From Amycolatopsis suaedae (lineage in GTDB: Bacteria > Actinomycetota > Actinomycetes > Mycobacteriales > Pseudonocardiaceae), in contig NZ_SFCC01000012.1 in the NCBI RefSeq assembly GCF_004214935.1, forward strand, positions 62,001 through 126,000: a stretch of DNA of 64,000 nucleotides, read 5' to 3'. Shown here in pieces: positions 50,910-59,834 of this stretch (within the stretch, counting starts at the first letter, position 1; each line of letters opens with the position of its first letter). The translations under genes were made by a program, and so were the position numbers. The notes below the pieces were generated by a model. It was not told where the DNA came from. It searched no databases and saw only the letters and a program-made list of their open reading frames with translations.

Positions 50910-51488
50910 GTGGGTGAGACAACCGCGCTCGAAGCACGGTCCGCGGTGGTGGAGGCAGCACACAGCGCCGCGCAGGGATTGCTCTATACCGAACGAATCA
51001 TCGACATGGCGGCGGAGTTGCTGACCGATGTGTGGACCGCCGCCGGGCGGCACGGTCTGCCACCGGGGGACGTCGACCTCGCCGGCTGGTGCCTGACCGC
51101 GGTCGACCGCCGGTCCCGCGCGCGCACCAGGGCCGCCGAGGACGCCCACGCACTGCTCGCCGCGCTGACCGAGGAGTTCACCCAGGCAGGCGTCGAGGCC
51201 TTCGTCGCGCCGGGCCGCGGAATGGTGGTACTCCCCCGCGGCCCGCGGACGCCGACCTGGGGCTACCGCGAGCCGCCACAGCTGGCCGTCACGGTACTCA
51301 CCGACGGCCTGCGTGGCTGGTATCTGGCGACCTACCCGGCCGGCGCGCTGCTGGGCCGGATCGCGGCGCCGAGCGGCCGGGAGGGTGCCGCCGCGGTCGC
51401 CCGCCTCGCCATCGCGGTCAACGCGGGCAGGCGTTCCCAGCCGTGGACGGCCCGGGACGTCACGCCACCGACCGGCGAGCGCGGCTGA
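50910..51488 (+). CDS. Hypothetical protein, 192 aa
   Basis: The product starts at GTG 50910 (VGETTALEARSAVVEAAHS); an earlier in-frame ATG at 50826 is less likely because the extra part has no usual codon pattern. The first 40 residues are helical, and the rest mixes helices (EDAHALLAALTEEFTQAG) with a beta region (TVLTDGLRGWYLATYPAGA). No signal, membrane helix or motif is visible. The 3' end overlaps the convergent gene by 29 bases. The function is unknown. Confidence 0.55.
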   Translation: MGETTALEARSAVVEAAHSAAQGLLYTERIIDMAAELLTDVWTAAGRHGLPPGDVDLAGWCLTAVDRRSRARTRAAEDAHALLAALTEEFTQAGVEAFVAPGRGMVVLPRGPRTPTWGYREPPQLAVTVLTDGLRGWYLATYPAGALLGRIAAPSGREGAAAVARLAIAVNAGRRSQPWTARDVTPPTGERG

Positions 51489-52017
51489 AGCGGCGTTTCG
51501 TCCGCGGCCGGATGCGCCGGACCGGTGCGGCACCACGCCGTCCGCCGGACCGGAACTCCGCGAAACCCGCCGCGAGCAACCCGCTCTCCGCCAGGCGGGA
51601 GACCCGGACGGGCAGTGCGTCGCGGCGTGCCGTCCCGTCCGGCGCGGTGACCAGAGTGCAGCCGACCAGTAGCAGAACGGTGCGCTGGGTGGCGGCCAGC
51701 CACTGCCAGCGGGCGGGAAAGCCGACCTCGGCCGCGTCGATCAGCGGGCGTGGACGGGGCCACCGGACAGTGAGCCGCGTGCGTGGATACCGCGTGACAT
51801 CGACGTCGATTCCCCAGCCCGGCACGGGAGCCGACGACAGGTGGTGGAGATCGGTCGTCAGCGGCAGGCCACGCGACTGGGCCGCGAGCAGCAACGCCTC
51901 GGGCCCGTCGCGCACCGTGTGCCCGTCCAGCAGCAGAGCCGCCAGTTCGCGGTCGCCGAAGGTCCAGACGACGCCCTGCAGAGTGATCCTGTTGTTGCGC
52001 ACCAACAGAATATGCAC
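51460..52017 (-). CDS. Hypothetical protein, about 185 aa, basic C-terminus
   Basis: The start is uncertain: GTG 52017 and GTG 52002 are the candidates and neither has a clear ribosome site. The domain begins ITLQGVVWTFGDRELAALLL and includes GWGIDVDVTRYPRTRLTVRW. The last 35 residues are very basic (RRIRPRTKRRFSRARR), suggesting nucleic acid contact. It has no known family that I recognise. Overlap with the convergent gene at 51460-51488 makes one of the two annotations slightly less sure. Confidence 0.5.
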   Translation of the reverse strand: MHILLVRNNRITLQGVVWTFGDRELAALLLDGHTVRDGPEALLLAAQSRGLPLTTDLHHLSSAPVPGWGIDVDVTRYPRTRLTVRWPRPRPLIDAAEVGFPARWQWLAATQRTVLLLVGCTLVTAPDGTARRDALPVRVSRLAESGLLAAGFAEFRSGGRRGAAPVRRIRPRTKRRFSRARRSVA

Positions 52018-52117
52018 CCGCCGGCACGCCGGCCGGCGGTGAGTCACCTCAACCGACGCAGCGAGGTTAAACGGCGGGCAAAGGACTCCCCACGACAAGC
52101 ATAGCTCGATCGTGTGA

Positions 52118-52146
52118 TTGTTTCGAACACCTGTTCGTAATACGAT
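52118..52146 (+). promoter_or_regulatory. Promoter overlapped by a LexA (SOS) box
   Basis: TCGAACACCTGTTCGT at 52123-52138 matches the actinobacterial LexA box TCGAAC-n4-GTTCGA except for the last base. TTGTTT (52118-52123) and TACGAT (52141-52146), 17 bases apart, frame it as a promoter. Transcription would begin at about 52153, the GTG itself, so the mRNA is probably leaderless and repressed by LexA. Confidence 0.78.
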
Positions 52147-52152
52147 GGTGAT

Positions 52153-53343
52153 GTGTTCGAGAAACCTGGCACCCGCCTGTGGCGGCACTCCGACGAGGAG
52201 GTAGCCGCCATCATTCAGCGTGGCCAGGAAAAGATGGCCGCGGCCGCCGCCGAAGTGCTGGAGGGCCTGGCGGAGCTGAGCGCCCGCGGGGCCGATTTCG
52301 GGTTCCGGGATCTGGTGGCGTTTCAGGTGGACAACCTCAACGTCTCCCGGTCGCTGGCCAAGACCCGGGTGCAGCTGGCCGAGGAACTGTTCGGCTCGCT
52401 GGCCGCCACCGGTGCGGCGCTGGCGGCGGGTGAGGTGTCGCTGGAACACGCGGTGGAAATCCACCGCGCTATTACGGCCCTGCCGGTGGAAGCGCGGGAG
52501 GGTTTCGAGGACATCCTGCTGACCCTGGCCCGCACCGCCCCACCCACCGCGGTACGCAAAGCCGGGGACAACATCCGGGCCCGCATCGACCAGGACAGCG
52601 CACCACCCGACGAGGACGCGCTGGCGCACCCGGTCCGCGAGTTCCGCTCCACAGTGGATCGACGCGGCCGGTACCGGTTCGCCGGAACCTTGGATGCCGA
52701 AACTGGCGCCACCCTGGACGGCCTGTTCGATGTGCTGGCCAAACCGTGCCCCGCCGAGGAAGGCCAACCCGACCTGCGCAACCAAGCCGAACGCAAAGGC
52801 GACGCACTCGCCGAGATGATCGAACTGGTCGCCCGCACCGACGACCTCAGCACCCAAGGCGGGGAACGAGCCGTGGTCACCGTGACCACCACCCTCGACG
52901 ACCTGCAACGCCGCGCCGGACCCGCGATACTCGACGGCGCCGGATACCTCAGCGCCTCCGCGCTGTCGCGGCTGTGCTGCGAAGCCAAACTTGTCCCCGC
53001 CGTATTCGGATCCGAGGGCGAGGTACTGCACCTGGGCCGCGATGTCCGGCTGGCCACCAAAGCCCAGCGCCGCGCCCTCCGCCTACGGGACCGTGGCTGC
53101 TGTTTTCCCGGCTGCACACGCAAACCCCGCTGGTGCGTCGTTCACCACGTGCGGGAATGGCAACACGGCGGACAGACCACAGTGGACGAGATGATCCTGC
53201 TCTGCGGCAGACACCACCGCATCGTCCACCACACCGACTGGACCGTCACCATGACCGACGGCAAACCCCAGTTCCACCCACCCGCCTGGCTCACCACACG
53301 CCGAAGACCCAGCACCAACCCCTACCACCGAATCCCCGCCTGA
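52153..53343 (+). CDS. DUF222/13E12 repeat family HNH endonuclease-like protein
   Basis: The 396-residue product starts at GTG 52153. The N-terminal DUF222 domain fills residues 1-300. A C-terminal HNH motif then follows: CCFPGCTRKPRWCVVHHV, EWQHGGQTTVDEMILLC and HHRIVHH, with two zinc-type cysteine pairs and the catalytic His. These multi-copy proteins of actinomycetes (13E12 in Mycobacterium tuberculosis) are of uncertain function, often seen as mobile or DNA-damage linked. The SOS box upstream fits LexA control. Codon usage toward the end (many A-ending codons) differs from the neighbours. Confidence 0.9.
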   Translation: MFEKPGTRLWRHSDEEVAAIIQRGQEKMAAAAAEVLEGLAELSARGADFGFRDLVAFQVDNLNVSRSLAKTRVQLAEELFGSLAATGAALAAGEVSLEHAVEIHRAITALPVEAREGFEDILLTLARTAPPTAVRKAGDNIRARIDQDSAPPDEDALAHPVREFRSTVDRRGRYRFAGTLDAETGATLDGLFDVLAKPCPAEEGQPDLRNQAERKGDALAEMIELVARTDDLSTQGGERAVVTVTTTLDDLQRRAGPAILDGAGYLSASALSRLCCEAKLVPAVFGSEGEVLHLGRDVRLATKAQRRALRLRDRGCCFPGCTRKPRWCVVHHVREWQHGGQTTVDEMILLCGRHHRIVHHTDWTVTMTDGKPQFHPPAWLTTRRRPSTNPYHRIPA

Positions 53344-53391
53344 AACCGAAGCGCGGGGCAGGTTGTGACGCCCGGGGAGACCGCGCGACCT

Positions 53392-53970
53392 CTACTGCGC
53401 CGTGGTCGCGCCCCCGGGCCGGGCCTGGTCGAGGATGATGTCGCCGGCGCGGGCCCGAACGTCCACACGGGACCGGCCGCCGTGGTCGGTGGCGAGGAAG
53501 TGATGGCCGATCGCCAGGCAGAACGCCAGCAGGCTGCGCGCCTCGACCTCGTCGGGATCGTCGCAGAAGGTGCCGATCATGTCGCGCAGCAGGCGCATGC
53601 GCTCGTTGTCCACCCGGCGCAGGTACCCGGCCGCGACCTCGTCGCGGCGGGCCCAGTCGCGCACCGCCAGGTCGATGGGGATCAGCTCCTCGGAGTAGGT
53701 GAGCTGCCCGGCCAGCCGCACCCGCTTGCGTGGGTCGCGGGTCTCGCGCTCGACGCGGTCGAGCACGTCGCCGATGCTGCGTTGTTCCCAGGTGTCCAGC
53801 ATCGCCAGCAGCAGGGCGTCCCGGTCGGCGAAGTAGCCGTAGAAACCCCCCTTGGTCACCCCCAGGGACTTGGCCAGCGCCTCCACCCGCACGGCGTCCA
53901 CGCCGCCGCCGGCCAGGGCCCGCAGACCGGCCTCGACCCACTTCTCCCGCGGCGTCCGCAACGCGCCCAT
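53392..53970 (-). CDS. TetR family transcriptional regulator
   Basis: The 192-residue regulator starts at ATG 53970. The helix-turn-helix is at residues 6-50: REKWVEAGLRALAGGG, then VRVEALAKSLGVTKGGFYGYF. The remaining helices form the ligand domain and end acidic and flexible. It is divergent from the DUF6463 gene. Two palindromic sites in the gap fit binding by this protein. Confidence 0.92.
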   Translation of the reverse strand: MGALRTPREKWVEAGLRALAGGGVDAVRVEALAKSLGVTKGGFYGYFADRDALLLAMLDTWEQRSIGDVLDRVERETRDPRKRVRLAGQLTYSEELIPIDLAVRDWARRDEVAAGYLRRVDNERMRLLRDMIGTFCDDPDEVEARSLLAFCLAIGHHFLATDHGGRSRVDVRARAGDIILDQARPGGATTAQ

Positions 53971-53991
53971 GACCCACCTCACCTCGAATCC

Positions 53992-54046
53992 GGTTGTACG
54001 CACCCGTACAACCAGGTTAGCCTCCTTCGATATACGCCACCGTATA
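53992..54046. promoter_or_regulatory. Two tandem TetR operators
   Basis: GGTTGTACG (53992-54000) and CGTACAACC (54005-54013) form a perfect 9-base inverted repeat around CACC. TATACG (54031-54036) and CGTATA (54041-54046) form a second one around CCAC. The shared half-site is TAnACG / CGTnTA-like, and the centres are 36 bases apart. They lie between the divergent starts at 53970 and 54067. Confidence 0.8.
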
Positions 54047-54066
54047 ACCGGGGATGGAGGCCAACG

Positions 54067-54453
54067 ATGATCAAGTGGGCTGGCTGGCTCATCACACTGT
54101 TCGGCGCCGCGCACACGATCCTCGCGCTGACCCTGATGGGCGCCGGACAGCACGCCGGAACCTGGTTCAGCGGCGGCCTGTGGCAGGAGAACCTCAAGGC
54201 GCTGAGCCCGGCTGGCTCGGCGTACTGGTTCAGCATCGACAGCTTCGGCCCGGCGTTCGTCCTGGTCGGGCTGCTGGTGCTGTGGCTGGCACGGCGTGGC
54301 ATCACGCCACCGGCGTTCGTCGGCTGGGCGCTGATCGTCTGGACGGTGGTCGACGCCGTGGTCATGCCGCTGACCCCGTGGCCGGTCATCCTCGTCGCCG
54401 CCATCCTGCTGCTGGTGGGAATCCGCCGCGCCACCGCGACCGAACGCGCCTGA
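54067..54453 (+). CDS. DUF6463 family membrane protein
   Basis: The 128-residue product starts at ATG 54067, five bases after GGATGGAGG. Four hydrophobic segments lie at residues 4-22, 56-74, 83-99 and 104-120. KWAGWLITLFGAAHT is the family start. These proteins usually sit beside a TetR repressor, as here, and are probably induced by a small hydrophobic compound. Function is unknown. Confidence 0.82.
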   Translation: MIKWAGWLITLFGAAHTILALTLMGAGQHAGTWFSGGLWQENLKALSPAGSAYWFSIDSFGPAFVLVGLLVLWLARRGITPPAFVGWALIVWTVVDAVVMPLTPWPVILVAAILLLVGIRRATATERA

Positions 54454-54559
54454 GCGATCCGCCGGGGTATTTCTCCAGCGTTTCTATATTCCATTGCGCT
54501 CACTGTAGATACGGCAATTTCGGCAACTGCGGCCGAATGGCTCATTGACCGAAAGTCGG

Positions 54560-54600
54560 CCTGCCTGATTTCCTTGCCAGGTCAAATTACTTCAGGCAGG
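54560..54600. terminator. Hairpin in AT-rich gap before the ALF-toxin operon
   Basis: CCTGCCTGA (54560-54568) and TCAGGCAGG (54592-54600) are inverted around 23 bases. The 224-base gap (54454-54677) is notably poorer in G+C than the flanks and holds no gene. The hairpin may end the DUF6463 transcript or form part of the 5' leader of the next gene; there is no T run after it. Confidence 0.5.
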
Positions 54601-54677
54601 GATTCCACCGGCCGTCGGGGCGTTTCATGGTGGAGGAATTCCAGCCGGGCTCGGGTTTGTCACGGCGGGAGTTCTGC

Positions 54678-55703
54678 ATGCGTGTGCGTTCGTGGGTTGG
54701 TGCTGCCTGCGTCCTGTTGATGTTGGTGTCGTCGCTGACGCCTGCCGTGATGGCGGAGGAAGTGTCGGCGGATCGGGCCTTGGTGCGGTGGCTGGCGCGG
54801 AAGGACCCGCGGTCGACGGTGCGCACCGATGCGGTGGTGGCGCTGGTGAGTCCGCTCGGGGAGCCGGCGGTCTCGGAGTTTCTGGCTACCGGCTACGACT
54901 ATGCGGTGCGGCGTGCGGCCGACGCGAAGGTGCGGAATCTGGATTTCGCGAAGCGGGTGCTGGCCACGCATCGGCCGGAGTTCTCGCCGGCGGTATTCGA
55001 GGCGTCGCGGCGTGCGGTGCAGGGCACCGATGCCGACCGGGAAGCCTTTGTGCGCACCGGATATGCGGCCGCGCAGAACAGTGACCGGTCGGCGCGGGAG
55101 GCGGCGGGTGAGCACGCGCGGGCGATCGCGGAGACCGATCGCGCTTTCGTACGGGCGCTGGCGGTGAACGATCCGGGGGCGCAGGTGCGGGGGGCGGCGG
55201 TGTGGGCGACACGTCCGGGCGCCGGTGACGGGGACCTGGTGGAATTCTACGTGCACGGCTGGGTTTCGGGTGGCCGGCTGGATCTGGATTCGCATCGGGC
55301 ACGGGCCGCGGACAACGACATGGCGTGGCGGGCCACGGCCCGTCGCCTGGTGGCCGAGGCGACCGAGGCCGAGCAGGCCGCGCGGGAAGCCGCCGGTGAA
55401 GCTGCGGAGCAGGCCAGGCAGGCGGCGGCACGGGCTTGGCGCACCGTGGCCGATCAGACCACCCCGGCGCGCACCGCGTGGGGCGAGGCCGAGCGGGTGG
55501 CGCTGGCGCAGGCGGAGAACTGGCGGCTGGTCGCCGCGGCGGCGGCCGGTGCCACCAGCCCGAACTGGCAGGCCATCGCCGGTTCCGCGGCCGGGAACGA
55601 ATCCGAATGGATGGCTGAGCAGACGACCGCTGCCGAGCAGGCTGCCTATTGGAAAGCGCTGTACGAGCAGGCACTGGCGGGCGAAAAAGAAATGACTCGC
55701 TGA
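54678..55703 (+). CDS. Exported ALF-repeat protein
   Basis: The 341-residue product starts at ATG 54678 after GGCGGGAG; the frame is open earlier but the signal peptide begins here (RVRSWVGAACVLLMLVSSL, cleaved near AVMA, residue 23). Three to four ALF repeats follow at residues 30-220; typical units end in EFLATGYDYAV, AFVRTGYAAAQ and EFYVHGWVSGG. An Ala/Glu helix (residues 215-260) and a Trp-containing end (SEWMAEQTTAAEQAAYWKAL) complete it. It lacks HINT and toxin parts. It is the first gene of the unit, 50 bases before the toxin gene. Confidence 0.8.
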   Translation: MRVRSWVGAACVLLMLVSSLTPAVMAEEVSADRALVRWLARKDPRSTVRTDAVVALVSPLGEPAVSEFLATGYDYAVRRAADAKVRNLDFAKRVLATHRPEFSPAVFEASRRAVQGTDADREAFVRTGYAAAQNSDRSAREAAGEHARAIAETDRAFVRALAVNDPGAQVRGAAVWATRPGAGDGDLVEFYVHGWVSGGRLDLDSHRARAADNDMAWRATARRLVAEATEAEQAAREAAGEAAEQARQAAARAWRTVADQTTPARTAWGEAERVALAQAENWRLVAAAAAGATSPNWQAIAGSAAGNESEWMAEQTTAAEQAAYWKALYEQALAGEKEMTR

Positions 55704-55753
55704 AATCTCTTCTTTTGCCGGGTGGGATCTTGTATTAGCGGAGGGAATCCGTC

Positions 55754-58700
55754 GTGTCTTGGCTCAGAAATTCTTACCGCGGGCTGATACTCGCGCTCGT
55801 ACTCACGGTGTTCGCCGGGGGGCTGCAACCGGTGACAGCCGCCGCGCCCGGTGCGCCGCCGACGAATCCGGCAGCGCGGCAGATGCCGCAGGGTGGTCAT
55901 GGTTCGTGGGATGGCAGGCAGGGCCTGTCGGTGTCGGCGATCGATCCGCGGCTGCGGCAGCTGGTGGTCGACATCGCCGAGCTGGACGAGGACATCGAGG
56001 TCCGGCAGGCCGCGACTGCGGCGCTGGCCGCGGGCACCGACGCGGCGATCATGGCGTTCCTGGAGAGCGGGCACGAGCAGGCCAAACAGGCCGCGGCGGC
56101 GCGCAAGGCCGAGACGGCGCGGCAGCATCGGACCGAGATCGAGGCGTTGCGGGGCACCGGCGGGCCGGTGTTCAACGCCGAGGTCGAACGCGTGCTCGCC
56201 GGTACCGACTACGACCGGGCGTGTTTTCTGGCCTACGGCGCCGAGGTCGCCAAGCTCCGCGACCGCGAGGTAGCCGAACGCACCCAGGCCAGGGCTCACG
56301 AGTTGCGAGTCCGGGTGACCTTGCTGAGCACCACCGGCGGGTTCGAGGTCCAGAAGGCAGCCAAGGCGGCGCTGGCCGCGGGGGATGCGGCGATCGCGGA
56401 GTTCCTGCGTACCGGATATCAGGCCGCGGCCGCGTTGGACGCGCAGGCTTGGGAGCGGTACCTGCGTGAGCAGGAGGAACGCAACAAGGCCGCCGAGGCG
56501 GCCTCGGAGCTGGCCAAGAAGGCCGCGCGGGCCTCGCAGGCGCGGCAGGCGCTGCTGGTCGCGCACGGCGAGGGCGTGCGCGCGTTGCAGCGGGCGGCCA
56601 ACGCGATGGTGCTGGCCGGAAACGAGGGCCGCCGCGCCGCGCAGATCCTCGCGGCGAACGAGGCCGGCGGGGTCCATGCCCCGTTCGACGAGGTCCAGCG
56701 CGAGGTCGCCCGCCAGCTCGGCGCGGCCCAGACCGCGTCGAACGCGGCGCAGCAGGCCGCGGCCAGGGCCACGGTCGAGGCGAACGTGCTGGTCGAGATC
56801 GGCCTGCCCTACGGCGCCGAGTGGGCCCGCATGGCCCAGGGCATGGCCGAGGCGGCCGGCGCCGCCGTGGGCGCCTCGCAGACCGCGGTACACGCGGTCG
56901 AGGCCACCGTGGCCACCGACCGTGCCCAGGAAGGACAGCAGAAAGCCGAAGCCCGCGCCGAGCAGGCCCGCAAATGGCGCGGCCACGCCGAGGAACACGC
57001 CCGGTCAGCGGCCGCGATCGCCGAGGCCGCCCGGGTCGAGGCTGCCGCCGCGCAGGACGCCGCCGTACGGGCACGCCAGTCACGGCTGGCGGCCGAGGAA
57101 GCCGAACGGCAGGCCTGGGCCGCCGCCGAACGCACCCGCCAGGCCCGGCTCACCGCCGAGGCCGAAGCTCGCACCGCCGCCGCGCAACGCGCCATCGCCG
57201 AACGCGAACGAGCCAGCGCCGAAGCCGCCCGCCAGCGAGCCGACCAGGAAGCCGCCCGGGCACGCGCGGCCCGTGGCGTCGCCGAAATGGAAGAAGGCAA
57301 CGCCAACGCCGCCCTGACCCGGGCGCTGGAACAGGAACGTCTCGCCGGACAGGCCGCGGGGCACGCTCGCACGGAAGAGGGCAAGGCCATCGCCGCCCGG
57401 GACGAGGCGTTCCGGGCCGAGCAGGCCCGTGACGCCGCGCAGGCGCGGGCACAGGCGCTGGAGGCGATGGCCGCGCAGGCCCGGGGCACCGAGCACGCGG
57501 AAGCGGCCCAGGCGGCCGCGAACCAGGCCCGCACCGAAGCGGGCATCGCATCCACCGCCGCGGCCAACGCCAGGACCGCGGCGAACACGGCCACCGGGGC
57601 CGCGGCCAACGCGAGGGCGGCCGCCACCGAGTCGACCCGGGCCGCCGCCCGGGCACGGGCAGCGTCGGACGCGGCGCACGCCGCGGCGAAGCGGGCCGAC
57701 GCCGCCGCAGGCCAGGCCGAATCCGAGGCGGCCGCCGCGCACCATTTCGCCCTGCAGGCCAACGTGAAGGCCGCCGAAGCGACCGCGTGGGAAACCAAGG
57801 CCGCCGAACACGCGCGTAACGCCCAGCGGCTGGCCGAGCAGGCCGCCGACGAAGCGGTCAAGGCACTCTGGGCGGCCGACCGGGTCAAGGCCGAAGCCGA
57901 AGCCGCCGCCCGCGAAGCCGTCTCCTCGGCGACACAGGCCGAGGCCGCCGTGCGGGCCTCACTGGCCGCGCGGGCGTCGGCGCAGGGCATCACCCAGCCT
58001 GCCAGCAACGCCATCACCATCGTCGCCCCGTTCACCGGCGAGGACCTCGACGCCGACTGGATCGCCGAAATCGCCGCCCAGGCCCAAGCCATCGGCAACG
58101 AACAAGCCGAGGCCGCCGCACGGCGCGCCACGGAGGCCACCACCGCCGCCCGGGCCGCCGCCGACGCCGCAGCCCGCGCCGCGGCGGAGGTCAAACCCGC
58201 CTACGAAGCCGCGGCCCGCGCCGCGGCCTCGGCCGAAGCCGCCGCCAAATCTTCCGCGGCAGCCCAGCGATCAGCCGCCGACGCCGCACTCGAAGGCGCC
58301 GCCGCACGCGCGGCCGCGGCACGGGCCAGCCAGGCCGACGCGCAAGCCCGCGCCGACGCCGCCGCGGCACGCAACGCCGCCAACCAGGCCAACAACGACG
58401 CCGCCATCGCAGGTCGTAACGCCACCGCCGCCGAAGCCGCCGCCGAAGCGGCTCGCACGGCCGCCCGCAACGCCGAAGACGACGCTGCCGCGGCACGCGA
58501 CGCCGCCACCAGAGCCCAGGCCGCGGCCGAGGCAGCCAACGACGCGGCCGAACGCGCCCAAGCCCACGCCGACGAGGCCGCCAAGGCCGCCGAGAACGCC
58601 AAGGGCAAGGCCACCGAAGCCCAGCAGGCCGCCGAACGCGCCGAGGAACAGGCCCGGCGCGACGAGGCCGAACGCCGCCGCCAGGCCGCCGCGGAGTCCG

Positions 58701-59833
58701 GCGGGGACGGGATTCCCGACCTGACACCCGACGAGGAGGAAGTCCTGCGGATGGCGGGCGGCGAGCCACTCGTCCAGGAATTCCGCAACGGCAGGGCCGC
58801 GGCGAACAAAACCGTTCTCGACTTCCTCGTCGAAGTCGGCGCCGAGGTCATCCTCGACGTCATCGGCGTGAACGACGCCAAACGCTGTTTCGGCGAAGGC
58901 AACATCGAGTCCTGCCTCTGGACCGTCGTCAACGTGGCCTCCCTGGTCGTGATCATCGGCAAGATCGGCCCGATCACCAAGGCCGTCGGGAGAATCATCA
59001 GCGGCGTCCAGGGCTACCTCGACGGCACGAAGTGGGGCAGGCAGCTGCTCAAGCGGGTGCAGGACTTCACCGTCTGCAACTGCTTTCCGGCCGGCACCAC
59101 GGTGGACACCGAGCACGGACCGAAACCCATTGAGCGGGTCGCCGTCGGGGACCGGGTCTGGGCACGGGACACCGGCACCGGGCTGCCGCGGTTGCGCCGG
59201 GTCGTCGACCTCTCCAGCAGGACGGCCGAAACGCTGCTCAGCATCACAGCAGGCGGCACCACCGTGCGGGCCACACCGGAGCACCCGTTCTGGGTGGACG
59301 GCCGTGGCTGGCGCAGAGCCGACCAGCTCGTGGTGGGCGACCGGCTGGAGACGAAACGCGGCGAGCACCCGGCCGTCACCGGCATCACCCGGGCCGCCGC
59401 AGCCGTCACCGTCCACAACTTCGAGGTCGAAGGCGACCACAACTACTACGTCACCGAGTCACAGTTACTGGTCCACAACTGCGAAAGCGTCTGGAACATC
59501 ATCACGCGCAGGGCCGACGACTGGCCCGGCACACCGATTCCGAAGTCGTTCGAGCTGCCGACCACGAGCGGACAGCGGATCTGGGTGATCGAGTCGGCGA
59601 CGAAACACATCAACGAGCGGTACCTGAGCCTGAATGTGCGCCCGGAATTCCTCGATCTTCATGCCGAGGCCATGCTGAGCCAGCTGCGGAGTGCGGTCGA
59701 CCAGGCCGTCACCAACGGTCTTCGCTATGACGGGCCTGTCAGGATAGGCAACTGGCACCTGCAGTTCAGTGAGCCGAGGAACGGGACGCTCCCGGTCCTT
59801 CACCACGCTGTATACAGTCCAGGAAGGTCGTGA
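55754..59833 (+). CDS. Large ALF-repeat / HINT polymorphic toxin
   Basis: The 1359-residue protein starts at GTG 55754 with an N-terminal signal (YRGLILALVLTVFAGGL). ALF repeats cover residues 50-240, with AIMAFLESGHEQAK and AIAEFLRTGYQAAA as typical ends. A very long Ala/Glu/Arg-rich helical rod follows to about 985, then a hydrophobic segment near 1060. A pretoxin HINT domain spans 1107-1240: it opens with CNCFPAGTTV, has TPEHPFWV and closes LLVHNC for self-cleavage. The last 118 residues are a separate domain with ATKHINERY and VLHHAVYSP, the probable toxin. A nuclease of BECR type is possible but unproven. The stop is one base from the putative immunity gene. Confidence 0.88.
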   Translation: MSWLRNSYRGLILALVLTVFAGGLQPVTAAAPGAPPTNPAARQMPQGGHGSWDGRQGLSVSAIDPRLRQLVVDIAELDEDIEVRQAATAALAAGTDAAIMAFLESGHEQAKQAAAARKAETARQHRTEIEALRGTGGPVFNAEVERVLAGTDYDRACFLAYGAEVAKLRDREVAERTQARAHELRVRVTLLSTTGGFEVQKAAKAALAAGDAAIAEFLRTGYQAAAALDAQAWERYLREQEERNKAAEAASELAKKAARASQARQALLVAHGEGVRALQRAANAMVLAGNEGRRAAQILAANEAGGVHAPFDEVQREVARQLGAAQTASNAAQQAAARATVEANVLVEIGLPYGAEWARMAQGMAEAAGAAVGASQTAVHAVEATVATDRAQEGQQKAEARAEQARKWRGHAEEHARSAAAIAEAARVEAAAAQDAAVRARQSRLAAEEAERQAWAAAERTRQARLTAEAEARTAAAQRAIAERERASAEAARQRADQEAARARAARGVAEMEEGNANAALTRALEQERLAGQAAGHARTEEGKAIAARDEAFRAEQARDAAQARAQALEAMAAQARGTEHAEAAQAAANQARTEAGIASTAAANARTAANTATGAAANARAAATESTRAAARARAASDAAHAAAKRADAAAGQAESEAAAAHHFALQANVKAAEATAWETKAAEHARNAQRLAEQAADEAVKALWAADRVKAEAEAAAREAVSSATQAEAAVRASLAARASAQGITQPASNAITIVAPFTGEDLDADWIAEIAAQAQAIGNEQAEAAARRATEATTAARAAADAAARAAAEVKPAYEAAARAAASAEAAAKSSAAAQRSAADAALEGAAARAAAARASQADAQARADAAAARNAANQANNDAAIAGRNATAAEAAAEAARTAARNAEDDAAAARDAATRAQAAAEAANDAAERAQAHADEAAKAAENAKGKATEAQQAAERAEEQARRDEAERRRQAAAESGGDGIPDLTPDEEEVLRMAGGEPLVQEFRNGRAAANKTVLDFLVEVGAEVILDVIGVNDAKRCFGEGNIESCLWTVVNVASLVVIIGKIGPITKAVGRIISGVQGYLDGTKWGRQLLKRVQDFTVCNCFPAGTTVDTEHGPKPIERVAVGDRVWARDTGTGLPRLRRVVDLSSRTAETLLSITAGGTTVRATPEHPFWVDGRGWRRADQLVVGDRLETKRGEHPAVTGITRAAAAVTVHNFEVEGDHNYYVTESQLLVHNCESVWNIITRRADDWPGTPIPKSFELPTTSGQRIWVIESATKHINERYLSLNVRPEFLDLHAEAMLSQLRSAVDQAVTNGLRYDGPVRIGNWHLQFSEPRNGTLPVLHHAVYSPGRS

Positions 59834-59834
59834 C

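Noticed and set aside
54560..54600. Riboswitch in the leader of the ALF unit.
   Set aside because: Only one simple hairpin with a 23-base loop is visible, and no known aptamer motif.
56400..58700. Minus-strand Ala/Ser-rich long frames opposite the toxin rod.
   Set aside because: They mirror the repetitive Ala/Glu coding of the plus strand and contain no start context or domain.
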